Positions 1 through 8,698 are shown, numbered from the stretch's first letter. The stretch: 64,000 nt of DNA from Pseudomonadota bacterium (GCA_023388335.1 JAEWGL010000201.1:6376-70375), one strand, 5' to 3'. Notes: generated from the letters alone by a model not told the origin. A program made the numbers and translations.

Positions 1-2
1 GC

Positions 3-476
3 GCTTACAGCTTCACTGAAGATCCTGAAGCTCCGCTTCCTGAAATGCCAGACACCGGCACCGTGGCCGCTGGAGATTGGGCTGTGAACCCCGAAAACGA
101 TTGGGGCCGACTGGGTACCCGTGGGGTAGCAGACACCCTGGGGCTCAACATCGCTGTCCAGCCGGGTGAGCGGGTCATCGTCCTCGGTACCGGTGAGTTC
201 GTTTGGAAGCCCTTCCTGCTGGCTGAACGCCTTGAGCGCGCTGGCGCCGATGTGCATTTCAGCTCGACTACCCGTTCGCCAATTGCACTTGGTCATTCGA
301 TTGGGCACGCGCTGAATTTCTCGGACAACTACGGTCTGGGCATCGTCAACTTCCTCTACAACGTGGCACCCGGGCAATTCGATCGAGTGCTGATCTGCAG
401 CGAGACGGACGCACAGGCTGTGCCGGCTGCGTTGATTGAAGCTTTGAACGCGGAGGTGATCGTCGATGGCAAATAA
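3..476 (+). CDS. Phosphoribosyltransferase with TRSP domain, C-terminal part (5' cut by window edge)
   Basis: The frame is open to the first base of the window, so this is the last 157 residues of a longer protein. An internal ATG at 45 is not a convincing start because coding continues upstream of it. The visible part (VLGTGEFVWKPFLLAERLE, then SSTTRSPIALGHSIGHAL) fits the TRSP domain that follows a PRTase domain in ter-linked biosynthetic operons; that family is thought to act on a PRPP-linked nucleoside-like metabolite. Its end overlaps the next gene by 11 bases, so the two are co-translated. The catalytic PRTase domain is outside the window, so the assignment rests on this C-terminus and the neighbours. 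Confidence 0.75.
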   Translation, partial: AYSFTEDPEAPLPEMPDTGTVAAGDWAVNPENDWGRLGTRGVADTLGLNIAVQPGERVIVLGTGEFVWKPFLLAERLERAGADVHFSSTTRSPIALGHSIGHALNFSDNYGLGIVNFLYNVAPGQFDRVLICSETDAQAVPAALIEALNAEVIVDGK

Positions 477-1224
477 GCGCCCGCTTGCCCTGGTCGACCT
501 GGACGACACGCTCTTCCAAACCGCTCGAAAAATGCCTGAGGGCACTTCGCGCTATCCGGCGTCCTTTGACGTTAACGGTGAAGTGAGCGGTTACCAGACC
601 GAGATGCAGAAGCAGTTCCTTGGGTGGCTCCTGGCAACGACTGATGTGGTACCCGTTACTGCGCGCAGTGCCGAGGCCTTCAATCGTGTTCGTCTGGATT
701 TCACTGGCCCTGCTATTTGCTCCCATGGTGGCCTGATTCTTAATCCCGATCGCTCCGTCAATATGGACTGGCATGGCGTGATGAATGGAATTCTCTCGGC
801 GTTCCAGGACCGCTTGCCCGTGCTGTGTGAGACGGCGTTGCGTATTGGGGACGAGCAAGGTGTATCGCTTCGTGGCTGGGTTGTGGAAGAGGCCGATCAG
901 CGTCACTACGTTGTGGTCAAGCACAACAACGGTTCTGACGCTGATCTGATTCTGGTGCGCAACAAGCTGAGTGAAGCTGGCCTGATCGAAGGCATGCACA
1001 CTCACTCCAACGGCAACAACCTTGCCCTGCTACCTGCAGGTCTGTCCAAGCGCGTCGCTGTTGAGCACTTCCTCAAGCAGGATCGTGGATTACACGGGGA
1101 GCGCCCTGTGCTCGGCTTCGGCGACAGCATCACCGATCTCGGCTACATGAACCTCTGCGATTTCTGGTCGACTCCGGCGCGGAGCCAGCTTGCCGCATTG
1201 GTGGAGGGCACCATCCATGCTTAA
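466..1224 (+). CDS. HAD-superfamily hydrolase of the ter biosynthetic module
   Basis: A 252-residue soluble protein. The HAD nucleophile motif is near the N-terminus (LVDLDDTLFQT, about residues 10-20, with both catalytic Asp) and motif IV is near the C-terminus (GFGDSITDLGYM, about residues 213-224). It is expected to be a cytoplasmic phosphohydrolase on a small phosphorylated metabolite; the substrate cannot be read from sequence. It overlaps the upstream PRTase gene by 11 bases and the next gene by 8, typical of a multi-step pathway operon. In related ter clusters a HAD enzyme of this kind accompanies the PRTases. Confidence 0.88.
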   Translation: MANKRPLALVDLDDTLFQTARKMPEGTSRYPASFDVNGEVSGYQTEMQKQFLGWLLATTDVVPVTARSAEAFNRVRLDFTGPAICSHGGLILNPDRSVNMDWHGVMNGILSAFQDRLPVLCETALRIGDEQGVSLRGWVVEEADQRHYVVVKHNNGSDADLILVRNKLSEAGLIEGMHTHSNGNNLALLPAGLSKRVAVEHFLKQDRGLHGERPVLGFGDSITDLGYMNLCDFWSTPARSQLAALVEGTIHA

Positions 1225-2308
1225 CCCGATCCTGACCTCGATGACTGTTGGTAGCGGTAGCTACTTGCCTGAGGATGTTCATTTCCTGTTGCAGCCAGTG
1301 AACATCGGCCTGACGGATGTGCTGGAAAAGGAGCGGCTGATCCAGTCCAAGGAAAAGCACTACTCGGAAATGATCAGCCAGGAAGATGCGCCGTCACAGA
1401 CTCACATGCAGTTGTTCGAGCGAGCGATGACTCAGAACGGCCTGCGCATGGCGGCGGACGTTCAATCCCTAGCTCTGGCCTTGGAAGAACGCTATCAGGG
1501 GCCGACAATTGCGCTCGTGTCCTTCGTGCGCGCCGGGCTTCCGCTTGGGGTTCTGTTACGCCGTGCATTGATTGGCCGGGGCCGCGACGCACATCACTAC
1601 GGCATCAGCATCGTCCGCGATCGTGGTATCGACACTGTTGCGCTTGAGTCTATCATCGCTGCACATGGTGCTGAAAACATCGTCTTCGTCGATGGGTGGA
1701 CAGGCAAAGGCGCAATCTCCGGTGAGATCAAGCGAAGCCTTGCAGGTGACAGCCGTTTCCCTGAAGACCCGCGATTGGTCGTACTGGCAGACCCGTGCGG
1801 CCGAGCCTGGCTCGCAGCCTCGGCCGAAGATTGGATCATCCCATCCGGTATTCTGGGCGCGACCGTATCCGGTTTGGTTTCCCGCTCGATCTGGCCGAGT
1901 GATGGCGGGCTGCATGGCTGCGTAGTATACGACCACCTGCGAGAGCACGACGTGACCCGAGCATTCATTGATCGGATCGAAGCAGCTCGAGCTGCCGTCG
2001 AGGTAAGTCCGGCTCAGCCGTGGACACCAGATGAGGCGAAGAACCTGCAGAACGATGCACTTGGTGTCGTCAGCCGTCTTGCTGATCGATTTGGTGTGAC
2101 CAATTTGAATCGCATCAAGCCCGGTATCGCCGAAGCGACTCGCGCTGTGCTGCGCCGTGTCCCAGATCAGGTACTGGTGCGGAACCGCAACGACGCAGAC
2201 GTCCAACTGCTGATCCATCTGACTGACCGTGCCGGCATCCAGGTACAGGAAGCTGGTGAAGACTTGGGGCCTTACCGTGCCGTTACCATCATCCGGGAGG
2301 TGAGCTAA
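1217..2308 (+). CDS. StiP/PRTase-family protein with C-terminal PELOTA-like RNA-binding domain
   Basis: The ATG at 1217 is chosen because a GGAGG sits at 1203-1207 and it gives the usual short overlap with the HAD gene; an in-frame start at 1190 lacks this support. The protein has 363 residues. The N-terminal two thirds carry PRTase-like segments (LVSFVRAGLPLG and IVFVDGWTGKGA, the latter like a PRPP-binding loop). The last ~90 residues (from about ARAVLRRVPDQ to the end) match the PELOTA-type RNA-binding fold seen fused to this family. Databases variously call the family 'cysteine protease StiP' or PRTase_1; which activity applies is unclear. The stop overlaps the next start as TAATG. Confidence 0.8.
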   Translation: MLNPILTSMTVGSGSYLPEDVHFLLQPVNIGLTDVLEKERLIQSKEKHYSEMISQEDAPSQTHMQLFERAMTQNGLRMAADVQSLALALEERYQGPTIALVSFVRAGLPLGVLLRRALIGRGRDAHHYGISIVRDRGIDTVALESIIAAHGAENIVFVDGWTGKGAISGEIKRSLAGDSRFPEDPRLVVLADPCGRAWLAASAEDWIIPSGILGATVSGLVSRSIWPSDGGLHGCVVYDHLREHDVTRAFIDRIEAARAAVEVSPAQPWTPDEAKNLQNDALGVVSRLADRFGVTNLNRIKPGIAEATRAVLRRVPDQVLVRNRNDADVQLLIHLTDRAGIQVQEAGEDLGPYRAVTIIREVS

Positions 2309-3255
2309 TGGACCGCATCTCGCCGTGGGCCCTGGGCGCGACGCTCTACATGCCTGCAACTAGAGCCGATATCGTCGATGTGATTTGCGCAGATAAGCAG
2401 CCTGGCCTTCGCTCGCTCGTTATCTGCCTAGAGGATGCGGTTGCCTCTACCGATGTTGAGCATGCACTGCTGTCGCTGCGGGCGATCTTGACTGCTATCG
2501 GGCCACGAGCTAGCCGCTCTCCGAGAAGTCCGTTGGTTTTCGTACGTCCGCGTGATTCTAAGATGGCGACTCTACTCAACGAGTGGCCTGAGATCACCGC
2601 AGCGCATGGATTTGTAGTGCCGAAGTTGTCCCTTGCCACCTTGGGTGAGTGGGCCCGAGCAGTTACCAACCCCGACCTGCTGATGATGCCCACGCTTGAA
2701 ACCAGCGACGTATTCAACCCTGGAGCAATGGGCGAGTTGGGTTGCGCGCTTCGCTCAGAGCTGGGGGATCGAATCCTTGCGTTGCGCATCGGTGGAAATG
2801 ATCTTATGAGTTGCCTGGGGCTGCGCCGCAACCCGGCAACGACCTTGTATCAGACCCCAATGGGGTACGTGATCCCAATGCTGTGCGGGGTCCTTGGGGC
2901 ACAAGGTTTTGCTCTTACCGCCCCTGTCTTCGAGCAGCTCGCAACACCTCAGCTGCTCGCTGAGGAGCTGGGCTTGGACATTGCCCATGGGCTGGTTGGT
3001 AAGACAGCGATTCACCCGACTCAGATTGCGCAGATTCATGACGGCTTCCGCGTTCCTCTTGAGGACTACAACTGCGCCAAGCTCATCGTCGATGGTTCTG
3101 CGCCTGCTGTCTTCAAGCACAACGATGCGATGGTTGAACCAGCGACCCACTACAACTGGGCCATCAACATCATCGAACGGGTGAAATGGCACGGAGTGAA
3201 ACCCGCAGAATCAGGTATAGCGGAGCCAGTTCGCCTGGCTGAGGCAGTTCGGTGA
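2308..3255 (+). CDS. HpcH/HpaI aldolase / citrate-lyase-like TIM-barrel lyase
   Basis: A 315-residue protein of the C-C bond lyase group of TIM barrels found in ter biosynthetic operons. Recognisable features are LYMPATRADIV near the start, VICLEDAV (metal-binding acidic pair), FVRPRD (substrate-phosphate Arg), LRIGGNDLMSCLG and GKTAIHPTQIAQI near the end, in the order expected for CitE/HpcH proteins. It should cleave or form a carbon-carbon bond on the pathway intermediate. It is translationally coupled on both sides (TAATG upstream, GTGA downstream). The identity of the acyl or aldehyde partner is unknown. Confidence 0.87.
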   Translation: MDRISPWALGATLYMPATRADIVDVICADKQPGLRSLVICLEDAVASTDVEHALLSLRAILTAIGPRASRSPRSPLVFVRPRDSKMATLLNEWPEITAAHGFVVPKLSLATLGEWARAVTNPDLLMMPTLETSDVFNPGAMGELGCALRSELGDRILALRIGGNDLMSCLGLRRNPATTLYQTPMGYVIPMLCGVLGAQGFALTAPVFEQLATPQLLAEELGLDIAHGLVGKTAIHPTQIAQIHDGFRVPLEDYNCAKLIVDGSAPAVFKHNDAMVEPATHYNWAINIIERVKWHGVKPAESGIAEPVRLAEAVR

Positions 3256-4007
3256 CCCAGGAAATGATTGAAGCTGGCCCGGCCTCCGGCCAGGTCCTGT
3301 CGGTTTTTGACTTCGACGGCACCCTGACGCGGCGAGACAGTTTCGTCCCATTCCTGCTGTTTGCGTTCGGTAAGCGGAAGTTCGCCGCACGGGTGATACG
3401 CATGCTTCCTGCATGCATTCGCTACCTCGGCAAGGGAATGAGTCGCGACGAGCTTAAAGCTGTGCTTGTCGCCACCTTCCTGACTGGTGTTGAGGAGGCT
3501 TGGGTGAAGCGGAAGGCTGCGGAATTCAGGCAGGCGTTTTGGGTACGGCTCATGCGGCCGGCCGGCGTACAATCCGTCGCGGCCGAGGTTGCTAGCGGTG
3601 CCCTGGTAACAATCTGTTCAGCTTCTCCGCGGATAGTGCTCATGCCATTCGCTCAGGAGCTGGGTATCAGCTTGATTGGGACCGAGCTTGAAGTAGTTGA
3701 AGGCAAGCTCACAGGCGCGCTTAGCGGGAGTAACTGCCGCTGCGAAGCAAAGGTACTTCGCCTGGAAGCTGTATATGGCCCGCTGGCCCAGTACAAGCTA
3801 CGAGCTTGGGGTGACACCCGCGGGGATCAAGAGCTACTTGCTGCAGCGCAAGAGCCGCACTGGCGGCACTTTCACCCGCGCTGGCAGCGTGGCCGGATGA
3901 AGATTGAGAAAATTGGTGCGCGTGTGAACTCGACGAACGCGACCACAAATTCAGTTACGGGTGTCTCCTCTGGCACCCAACAGCACGATGACCAACAAGG
4001 AGCGTAA
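3252..4007 (+). CDS. HAD-IB family phosphatase
   Basis: A 251-residue protein with motif I VFDFDGTLTRRDSF (about residues 18-31), motif II around ICSASP and motif IV as GDTRGDQELL, the arrangement of HAD-IB phosphatases (SerB-like fold). The start may be the GTG at 3252 overlapping the previous TGA, or the ATG at 3264 preceded by AGGAA. The C-terminal ~40 residues after HWRHFHPRW are polar, low in complexity and have no family counterpart that I recognise; this tail ends 2 bases before terZ and contains its ribosome binding site. It closes the biosynthetic half of the operon. Confidence 0.85.
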   Translation: MTQEMIEAGPASGQVLSVFDFDGTLTRRDSFVPFLLFAFGKRKFAARVIRMLPACIRYLGKGMSRDELKAVLVATFLTGVEEAWVKRKAAEFRQAFWVRLMRPAGVQSVAAEVASGALVTICSASPRIVLMPFAQELGISLIGTELEVVEGKLTGALSGSNCRCEAKVLRLEAVYGPLAQYKLRAWGDTRGDQELLAAAQEPHWRHFHPRWQRGRMKIEKIGARVNSTNATTNSVTGVSSGTQQHDDQQGA

Positions 4008-4009
4008 CG

Positions 4010-4603
4010 ATGGCACTTACCCTTTCGAAGAATCAGTCCATTTCTCTGGAGAAGACCGCGGGCTCGGGTCTGTCCAAGGTAACCCTGGGTCTGGGCTGGG
4101 ATCCTGTGAAAGCTACTGGTCTTTTCGGCAAGATTTTCGGTGGTGGCGGTGGAGAGATCGACCTCGACGCGTCGTGCATCATGCTGGATGGCGACCTGAA
4201 GCCGGTCGACCTGGTGTGGTTCCGCCAGTTGAAATCCAAAGATGGTTCGATCCAGCATTCTGGTGACAACCGCACTGGTGAGGGTGAGGGTGATGATGAG
4301 TCGATCACCGTAAACCTGAGCAACGTTCCTGCATCGGTTAAGCACTTGGTGTTTACGACTAACAGCTTCACTGGGCAGAACTTCTCTCGCATCCAAAATG
4401 CGTACTGCCGCATCGTCAATGACGGCAATAAACAGGAGTTGGCGCGTTTCAACCTCAGTGACCAGGGTGAGCACACTGGCGTGGTCATGGCCAACCTGTC
4501 GCGCGGCGCTTCTGGTTGGGAGTTCAAAGCTATCGGTAAGACTACCCATGGCCGTACTGCTGACGACTTGGTGAACCTGGCCGTTCAGGCGGTGCGCGCA
4601 TGA
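4010..4603 (+). CDS. terZ: TerD-domain protein TerZ
   Basis: A 197-residue single TerD-domain protein. It has the TerZ-specific glycine-rich insertion (LFGKIFGGGGGE) before the acidic IDLDASCIML segment, WFRQLKSKDGS, the calcium-binding GDNRTGEGEGDDE stretch, VNSFTGQ-like TNSFTGQNF and ELARFNLS. These place it with TerZ rather than TerD/TerE. TerD proteins bind Ca2+ and cluster with TerC at the membrane. The start at 4010 has AAGGAGCG upstream inside the end of the preceding gene. The stop overlaps terA as ATGA. Confidence 0.92.
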   Translation: MALTLSKNQSISLEKTAGSGLSKVTLGLGWDPVKATGLFGKIFGGGGGEIDLDASCIMLDGDLKPVDLVWFRQLKSKDGSIQHSGDNRTGEGEGDDESITVNLSNVPASVKHLVFTTNSFTGQNFSRIQNAYCRIVNDGNKQELARFNLSDQGEHTGVVMANLSRGASGWEFKAIGKTTHGRTADDLVNLAVQAVRA

Positions 4604-5784
4604 CAACCTTGGTCCCTGGTGGTAACGCACCGGTAGCGACCGGGAGCCTGCGGGTGGAGGTGGGCTATTCGCCTATTCCAGGTGCAGACATTGATGTGTC
4701 TGCATTTGCACTGACCGCAACTGGAAAGGTCCGTGGCGACAATGACATGTGTTTCTACGGCCAGCCCAGTGTACTGGGTGGGTCGGTGCAGCTTGTTGAT
4801 ACGGCTGCTGGCCGCGCCGTTTTCACCGTTGACCTCAGCCGGCTGGACGCAGCTATCGAAAAGGTCGCGCTGACGGCGACCATCTACGAGAACAAAGCCA
4901 GCTTCGATCGTGTACCCATGCTTGTGGTCACTGTGTCTGGTGGCATTGAGACTCAGATCCCGACTTCGGGGATGAAGGAAACCGCGCTGATTCTTGGCGA
5001 GTTCTACCGTCGCCAGGGTGCGTGGAAATTTCGATGTGTCGCTCAAGGCTTTGCCGGTGGCCTTGCACCACTGGCAACCCACTTTGGTGTCGACATTGCG
5101 GCCCCGACCCCGACACCAGCTCCAAGTACTGCGCCGGCACCTGCTCCAGCGCCCACCCCTGCACCGGCCCCTGCTCCAAAGTCGACTATTAGCCTGAGTA
5201 AGGTGACCCTCGACAAGACTCGTTCCTCGATCAGTCTGGAAAAGACAGCTGCTGGGTTCGGTGAAATCCGGGTGAACCTGAACTGGAACCAAGGCAAGTC
5301 TGGCGGCTTCTTCAGTCGTAGCAAGTCTATCGACCTCGACGTTGGTTGCTTGTTTGAGTTGCAGGACGGGCACAAGGGCGTGGTTCAGGCGTTGGGCAAT
5401 GCCTTTGGCGACCTTGAAGACGAACCCTACATTCAACTCATGGGTGATGACCGAACTGGCTCCGTATCCGGCGGCGAGTGGATTCACATCAATGGGAAGA
5501 AGTGGAGTGAGATCAAGCGAATCCTGGTTTACGCCTTCATCTACGACGGTGCACCGAACTGGGGGCAGACCGATGGTGTGGTCACCATTTTCATCCCTGG
5601 CCAGCCAGAGATTGAAGTCCGTTTGAACGAGGAGGGTGGAAGTCTCGGTTGTTGCGCCATTGCTCTCCTTGAAAACGACAACGGCGCCGTTAAGGTGTCT
5701 CGTAGGGTCGACTTCCATAGAAACCAAGAGCCCATGGATAAGGCCTACCGTTGGGGTCTGCGCTGGAGCGTCGGTTCCAAGTAA
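4600..5784 (+). CDS. terA: Tandem TerD-domain protein TerA
   Basis: A 394-residue protein of TerA length. The N-terminal TerD-like domain (about residues 15-165) ends with EFYRRQGAWKFRCVAQGFAGGL. It is followed by a Pro/Ala linker (TPTPAPSTAPAPAPAPTPAP, about 168-195) and a second diverged TerD-like domain. The first domain has lost the acidic loop found in terZ, terD and terE, as is usual for TerA. The linker DNA is a string of Pro/Ala codons and may vary in length between strains. It is coupled to terZ by ATGA. A hairpin follows before terB. Confidence 0.9.
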   Translation: MTTLVPGGNAPVATGSLRVEVGYSPIPGADIDVSAFALTATGKVRGDNDMCFYGQPSVLGGSVQLVDTAAGRAVFTVDLSRLDAAIEKVALTATIYENKASFDRVPMLVVTVSGGIETQIPTSGMKETALILGEFYRRQGAWKFRCVAQGFAGGLAPLATHFGVDIAAPTPTPAPSTAPAPAPAPTPAPAPAPKSTISLSKVTLDKTRSSISLEKTAAGFGEIRVNLNWNQGKSGGFFSRSKSIDLDVGCLFELQDGHKGVVQALGNAFGDLEDEPYIQLMGDDRTGSVSGGEWIHINGKKWSEIKRILVYAFIYDGAPNWGQTDGVVTIFIPGQPEIEVRLNEEGGSLGCCAIALLENDNGAVKVSRRVDFHRNQEPMDKAYRWGLRWSVGSK

Positions 5785-5794
5785 TCCACTTTCG

Positions 5795-5814
5795 GGCGGG
5801 GCTTCGTTCCCGCC
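5795..5814 (+). promoter_or_regulatory. Intercistronic hairpin between terA and terB
   Basis: GGCGGG (5795-5800) pairs exactly with CCCGCC (5809-5814) around a GCTTCGTT loop. No T-tract follows, so it is more likely an RNA stability or processing element than a terminator. It lies 10 bases after the terA stop. Confidence 0.45.
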
Positions 5815-5831
5815 ACTTTGAGGTACGAACA

Positions 5832-6281
5832 ATGCTCAGTTGGTTGAAAGCAAAAGGTGCGCAAGCACGCGAGGCCCTGACTGCCGAAGTAGGCAAGCAC
5901 AAGAATCGCAAGTTCATGGAAGCAACCGCCAACGGCTGCGCCATGGTAGCTGTGGCGAGCAATGGCGCGGGTCCTGAAGAAAAGCAAAAGATGATCGGCT
6001 TCATCAACAACTCCCCAGAGTTGAAGGTGTTCAGCCTGACCGACGTACTCGCCGTGTTCAACGACGCGATGAGCAAGTTCGAATTTGACCCTCAGATCGG
6101 TCAAGCAGAAGCGTTGAAGGTCATCGGCAGAATCAAAGACAACGAAGGGGCTGCGCGCCTTCTCATACGCGTTACCTGCTCCGTCGGCGCATCCGATGGT
6201 GACTTTGATGAAAAGGAAAAGGCGGCATGCCGTCTGATCTGCATGGAGCTGGGCCTCTCCCCAGCTGATTTCGAACTTTAA
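5832..6281 (+). CDS. terB: Tellurite resistance protein TerB
   Basis: A 149-residue all-helical cytoplasmic protein starting at the ATG at 5832, which has GAGG at 5819-5822; open frame upstream of this has no role. It begins MLSWLKAKG and contains the acidic metal-binding loop region GASDGDFDEKEKAACR near the C-terminus, as in TerB. TerB is known to bridge TerC with TerD-family proteins and other partners at the inner membrane. It follows terA after a small hairpin and is 10 bases from terC, keeping the conserved terZABCDE order. Confidence 0.93.
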   Translation: MLSWLKAKGAQAREALTAEVGKHKNRKFMEATANGCAMVAVASNGAGPEEKQKMIGFINNSPELKVFSLTDVLAVFNDAMSKFEFDPQIGQAEALKVIGRIKDNEGAARLLIRVTCSVGASDGDFDEKEKAACRLICMELGLSPADFEL

Positions 6282-6291
6282 GGACTGACCT

Positions 6292-7326
6292 GTGGAAGTT
6301 ACCCATATCGGTTTCCCCCCGTTGACCATGATGGTTTTCGTCGGCATCGCCTTAGGCGCTCTGCTGCTCGACATGGTTACGCATCGCGGCGATAAGCCGG
6401 TCTCGCTGGCAAAAGCGTCTGTCTGGTCCGTGTTCTGGATTGCCATTTCCCTCGCGTTTGCAGGATTCCTGTACGTTCAGCACGGGCCTGAAGTCGCCAG
6501 CCTGTTCGTCACCGGCTACGCCCTTGAGAAGGTTCTCAGCGTCGATAACCTTTTCGTGTTCATGGCCATCTTTGCCTGGTTCAAAGTTCCTGATGGCCTC
6601 CGCCACCGCGTGCTCTACTGGGGCATCATCGGCGCTATCGTTTTCCGCGGCATTTTCGTTGCGATCGGTACCGGCCTTCTGGCGTTCGGTCCTTGGGTAG
6701 AAATCGTATTCGCACTGATCGTGGCCTGGACCGCCGTCATGATGCTTCGTAGCGGCGGTGATGATGAGGAGGAGGAAGACTACTCCAAGCACATCGCCTA
6801 TCGATTCGCCAAGAAACTGTTCCCGGTCTGGCCAAAGCTGCACGGCAACCAGTTCTTCGTTAGCCGCAAGGTTCTCGAGGGCGAGTTGCTGAAACCTGAG
6901 AACAAAGGCATGAGCCTGGCGGCCAAAGGTGGTTTGTTTGCTACCCCGCTGTTCCTGTGCTTGGTAGTCGCTGAAGTATCGGATGTGCTGTTTGCCTTCG
7001 ACTCCGTGCCGGCTGTGATCGCGGTGAGCCGTGAGCCTCTCATCGTTTACTCCGCTATGCTGTTCGCCATTCTGGGCTTGCGTACCATGTACTTCGTACT
7101 CGAGGCCCTGAAGCGCTACCTGGTGCACCTGGAGAAAGCTGTCATTGCGCTGCTGTTCTTCATCGCGGTAAAACTGGGCCTCAACGCCACAGACCATATG
7201 TTCCACCACGGCTTCAAGATCGATCCAAACACCAGCCTCCTCATCGTGATGGTGGTGCTGGTCATCGGCATCGTTGCAAGTGTGATCTTCCCCGAAAAGG
7301 AAGACACTCAAGCAGAATCCAACTGA
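6292..7326 (+). CDS. terC: TerC integral membrane protein
   Basis: A 344-residue polytopic inner-membrane protein starting with GTG at 6292 behind AAGGA at 6281-6285. Several hydrophobic helices are visible. The two TerC/Alx signature segments are present: EKVLSVDNLFVF (about residues 79-90) and the later FAFDSVPAVIAVS, whose intramembrane Asp residues are thought to bind metal ions. The DDEEEEDYSKH loop between helices is cytosolic and strongly acidic. TerC is the membrane anchor of the Ter complex, and related proteins export Mn2+. Context between terB and terD is canonical. Confidence 0.95.
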   Translation: MEVTHIGFPPLTMMVFVGIALGALLLDMVTHRGDKPVSLAKASVWSVFWIAISLAFAGFLYVQHGPEVASLFVTGYALEKVLSVDNLFVFMAIFAWFKVPDGLRHRVLYWGIIGAIVFRGIFVAIGTGLLAFGPWVEIVFALIVAWTAVMMLRSGGDDEEEEDYSKHIAYRFAKKLFPVWPKLHGNQFFVSRKVLEGELLKPENKGMSLAAKGGLFATPLFLCLVVAEVSDVLFAFDSVPAVIAVSREPLIVYSAMLFAILGLRTMYFVLEALKRYLVHLEKAVIALLFFIAVKLGLNATDHMFHHGFKIDPNTSLLIVMVVLVIGIVASVIFPEKEDTQAESN

Positions 7327-7357
7327 ATCACTCGTACCCTAACAAGGAGTTTAAGAA

Positions 7358-7933
7358 ATGGCTTTGACCCTGCAGAAAGGCGGCAACCTGTCCCTGACCA
7401 AAACTGACCCGTCGCTGACCAAGATCATCGTCGGCCTGGGCTGGGACCCGCGTTCGACCGATGGCACCGAGTTCGACCTCGACGCCAGTGCATTCCTGCT
7501 GGCTGCCAATGGCAAGGTTCGCGGTGAAGCAGACTTCATCTTCTACAACCAGCTGAAGAGCCAAGACGGTTCTATCGAGCACACCGGCGACAACCGTACT
7601 GGCGCTGGCGACGGCGATGACGAAGTACTGAAGGTCGACCTGAGCCGCGTGCCAGCGGACATCGACAAGATCGCGTTCACCGTTACCATCCATGACGCCG
7701 ATGTTCGCAAGCAGAACTTCGGTCAGGTCGGCGGTTCGTTCATCCGTATCGCCAACGATGTGACTGGTGCTGAGGTCGTTCGTTACGACCTGGCCGAAGA
7801 TGCTTCGACTGAAACCGCGATGATCTTCGCTGAGCTGTACCGTAACAACGGCGAGTGGAAATTCCGCGCCGTTGGCCAAGGCTATGCCGGCGGCTTGAAG
7901 GCTCTTGCCAACTCGTACGGCCTGAATTTCTAA
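7358..7933 (+). CDS. terD: TerD-domain protein TerD
   Basis: A 191-residue single-domain protein with [57 protein letters not shown] and the closing [21 protein letters not shown] motif, very close to enterobacterial TerD. The paired acidic loops are the Ca2+-binding sites. AAGGAG at 7343-7348 supports the ATG at 7358. The gap to terC is 31 bases and the gap to terE is 68 bases with a perfect hairpin. Confidence 0.95.
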   Translation: MALTLQKGGNLSLTKTDPSLTKIIVGLGWDPRSTDGTEFDLDASAFLLAANGKVRGEADFIFYNQLKSQDGSIEHTGDNRTGAGDGDDEVLKVDLSRVPADIDKIAFTVTIHDADVRKQNFGQVGGSFIRIANDVTGAEVVRYDLAEDASTETAMIFAELYRNNGEWKFRAVGQGYAGGLKALANSYGLNF

Positions 7934-7944
7934 GGTCGCTATCC

Positions 7945-7972
7945 GTCGTTAGCACCACACGGTGCTAACGAC
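7945..7972 (+). promoter_or_regulatory. Perfect 12-bp hairpin between terD and terE
   Basis: GTCGTTAGCACC (7945-7956) pairs perfectly with GGTGCTAACGAC (7961-7972) across an ACAC loop. Only short T runs follow (CTATTTTC at 7980-7987), so it could act as a weak terminator, an attenuator or a 3'-end stabiliser that sets terD to terE ratio. Confidence 0.6.
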
Positions 7973-8001
7973 CACTCCATCTATTTTCAAGGGATTATCC
8001 A

Positions 8002-8580
8002 ATGGCTGTCTCGCTGACCAAAGGCTCCAACGTATCGCTTTCTAAAGAAGCTCCTGGCCTGTCCGAAGTGGTCGTTGGCCTGGGCTGGGACCCTCGTGTA
8101 ACCGACGGTACCGAGTTTGACCTCGATGCATCCATCTTCATCACCGGTGAAAATGGCAAAGTACTGAACGACAACAGCTTCATCTTCTACAACAACAAAA
8201 CCTCGCAAGACGGTTCTGTTGAGCACCTGGGCGACAACCGCTCCGGCGCGGGTGAAGGCGACGACGAGCAGGTCAACGTCAAGCTGACCGGCCTGGCTGC
8301 AGACGTTAAAAAACTGGTTTTCGCAGTCACCATCCACGAAGCCGAAGGCCGCAAGCAGAGCTTCGGTCAGGTGGGCAACGCCTACATCCGCGTCGTCAAC
8401 AAGGCAGACGGTAAAGAGCTGGCGCGCTACGACCTGAGCGAAGACGCTTCGACTGAAACCGCGATGATCTTCGGTGAGCTGTACCGTCACAACGACGAGT
8501 TCAAGTTCAAGGCGATCGGTCAAGGTTTCGCTGGCGGCCTGAAGCCACTGGCTGAAGCCCATGGCGTTTCCATCGGCTAA
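8002..8580 (+). CDS. terE: TerD-domain protein TerE
   Basis: A 192-residue TerD-family protein. The N-terminus ([20 protein letters not shown]), the [20 protein letters not shown] stretch and the [17 protein letters not shown] segment are closer to TerE than TerD. Acidic Ca2+-binding loops FDLDAS and GAGEGDDEQ are intact. The ATG at 8002 has AAGGGA upstream. It is the last gene of the ter operon, followed by a strong intrinsic terminator at 8595-8629. Confidence 0.93.
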   Translation: MAVSLTKGSNVSLSKEAPGLSEVVVGLGWDPRVTDGTEFDLDASIFITGENGKVLNDNSFIFYNNKTSQDGSVEHLGDNRSGAGEGDDEQVNVKLTGLAADVKKLVFAVTIHEAEGRKQSFGQVGNAYIRVVNKADGKELARYDLSEDASTETAMIFGELYRHNDEFKFKAIGQGFAGGLKPLAEAHGVSIG

Positions 8581-8594
8581 TTCGAGCCTGTAGG

Positions 8595-8629
8595 AAAAGC
8601 CCCTGCTAACACGGCAGGGGCTTTTTTTT
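8595..8629 (+). terminator. Rho-independent terminator of the ter operon
   Basis: AAAAGCCCCTGC (8595-8606) and GCAGGGGCTTTT (8614-8625) form a GC-rich stem with a 7-base loop, and the T run extends to 8629. It ends the plus-strand operon 15 bases after terE. Confidence 0.93.
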
Positions 8630-8698
8630 GTCAGGTGGTTCGTTCTGACCACCTAGCTTTGCGCGCACACGTGATGCGCATGGATTGCGGAGTTTCAA

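Noticed and set aside
5100..5200. Possible short tandem repeat DNA
   Set aside because: It is the Pro/Ala-codon linker between the two TerA domains, explained by protein composition.
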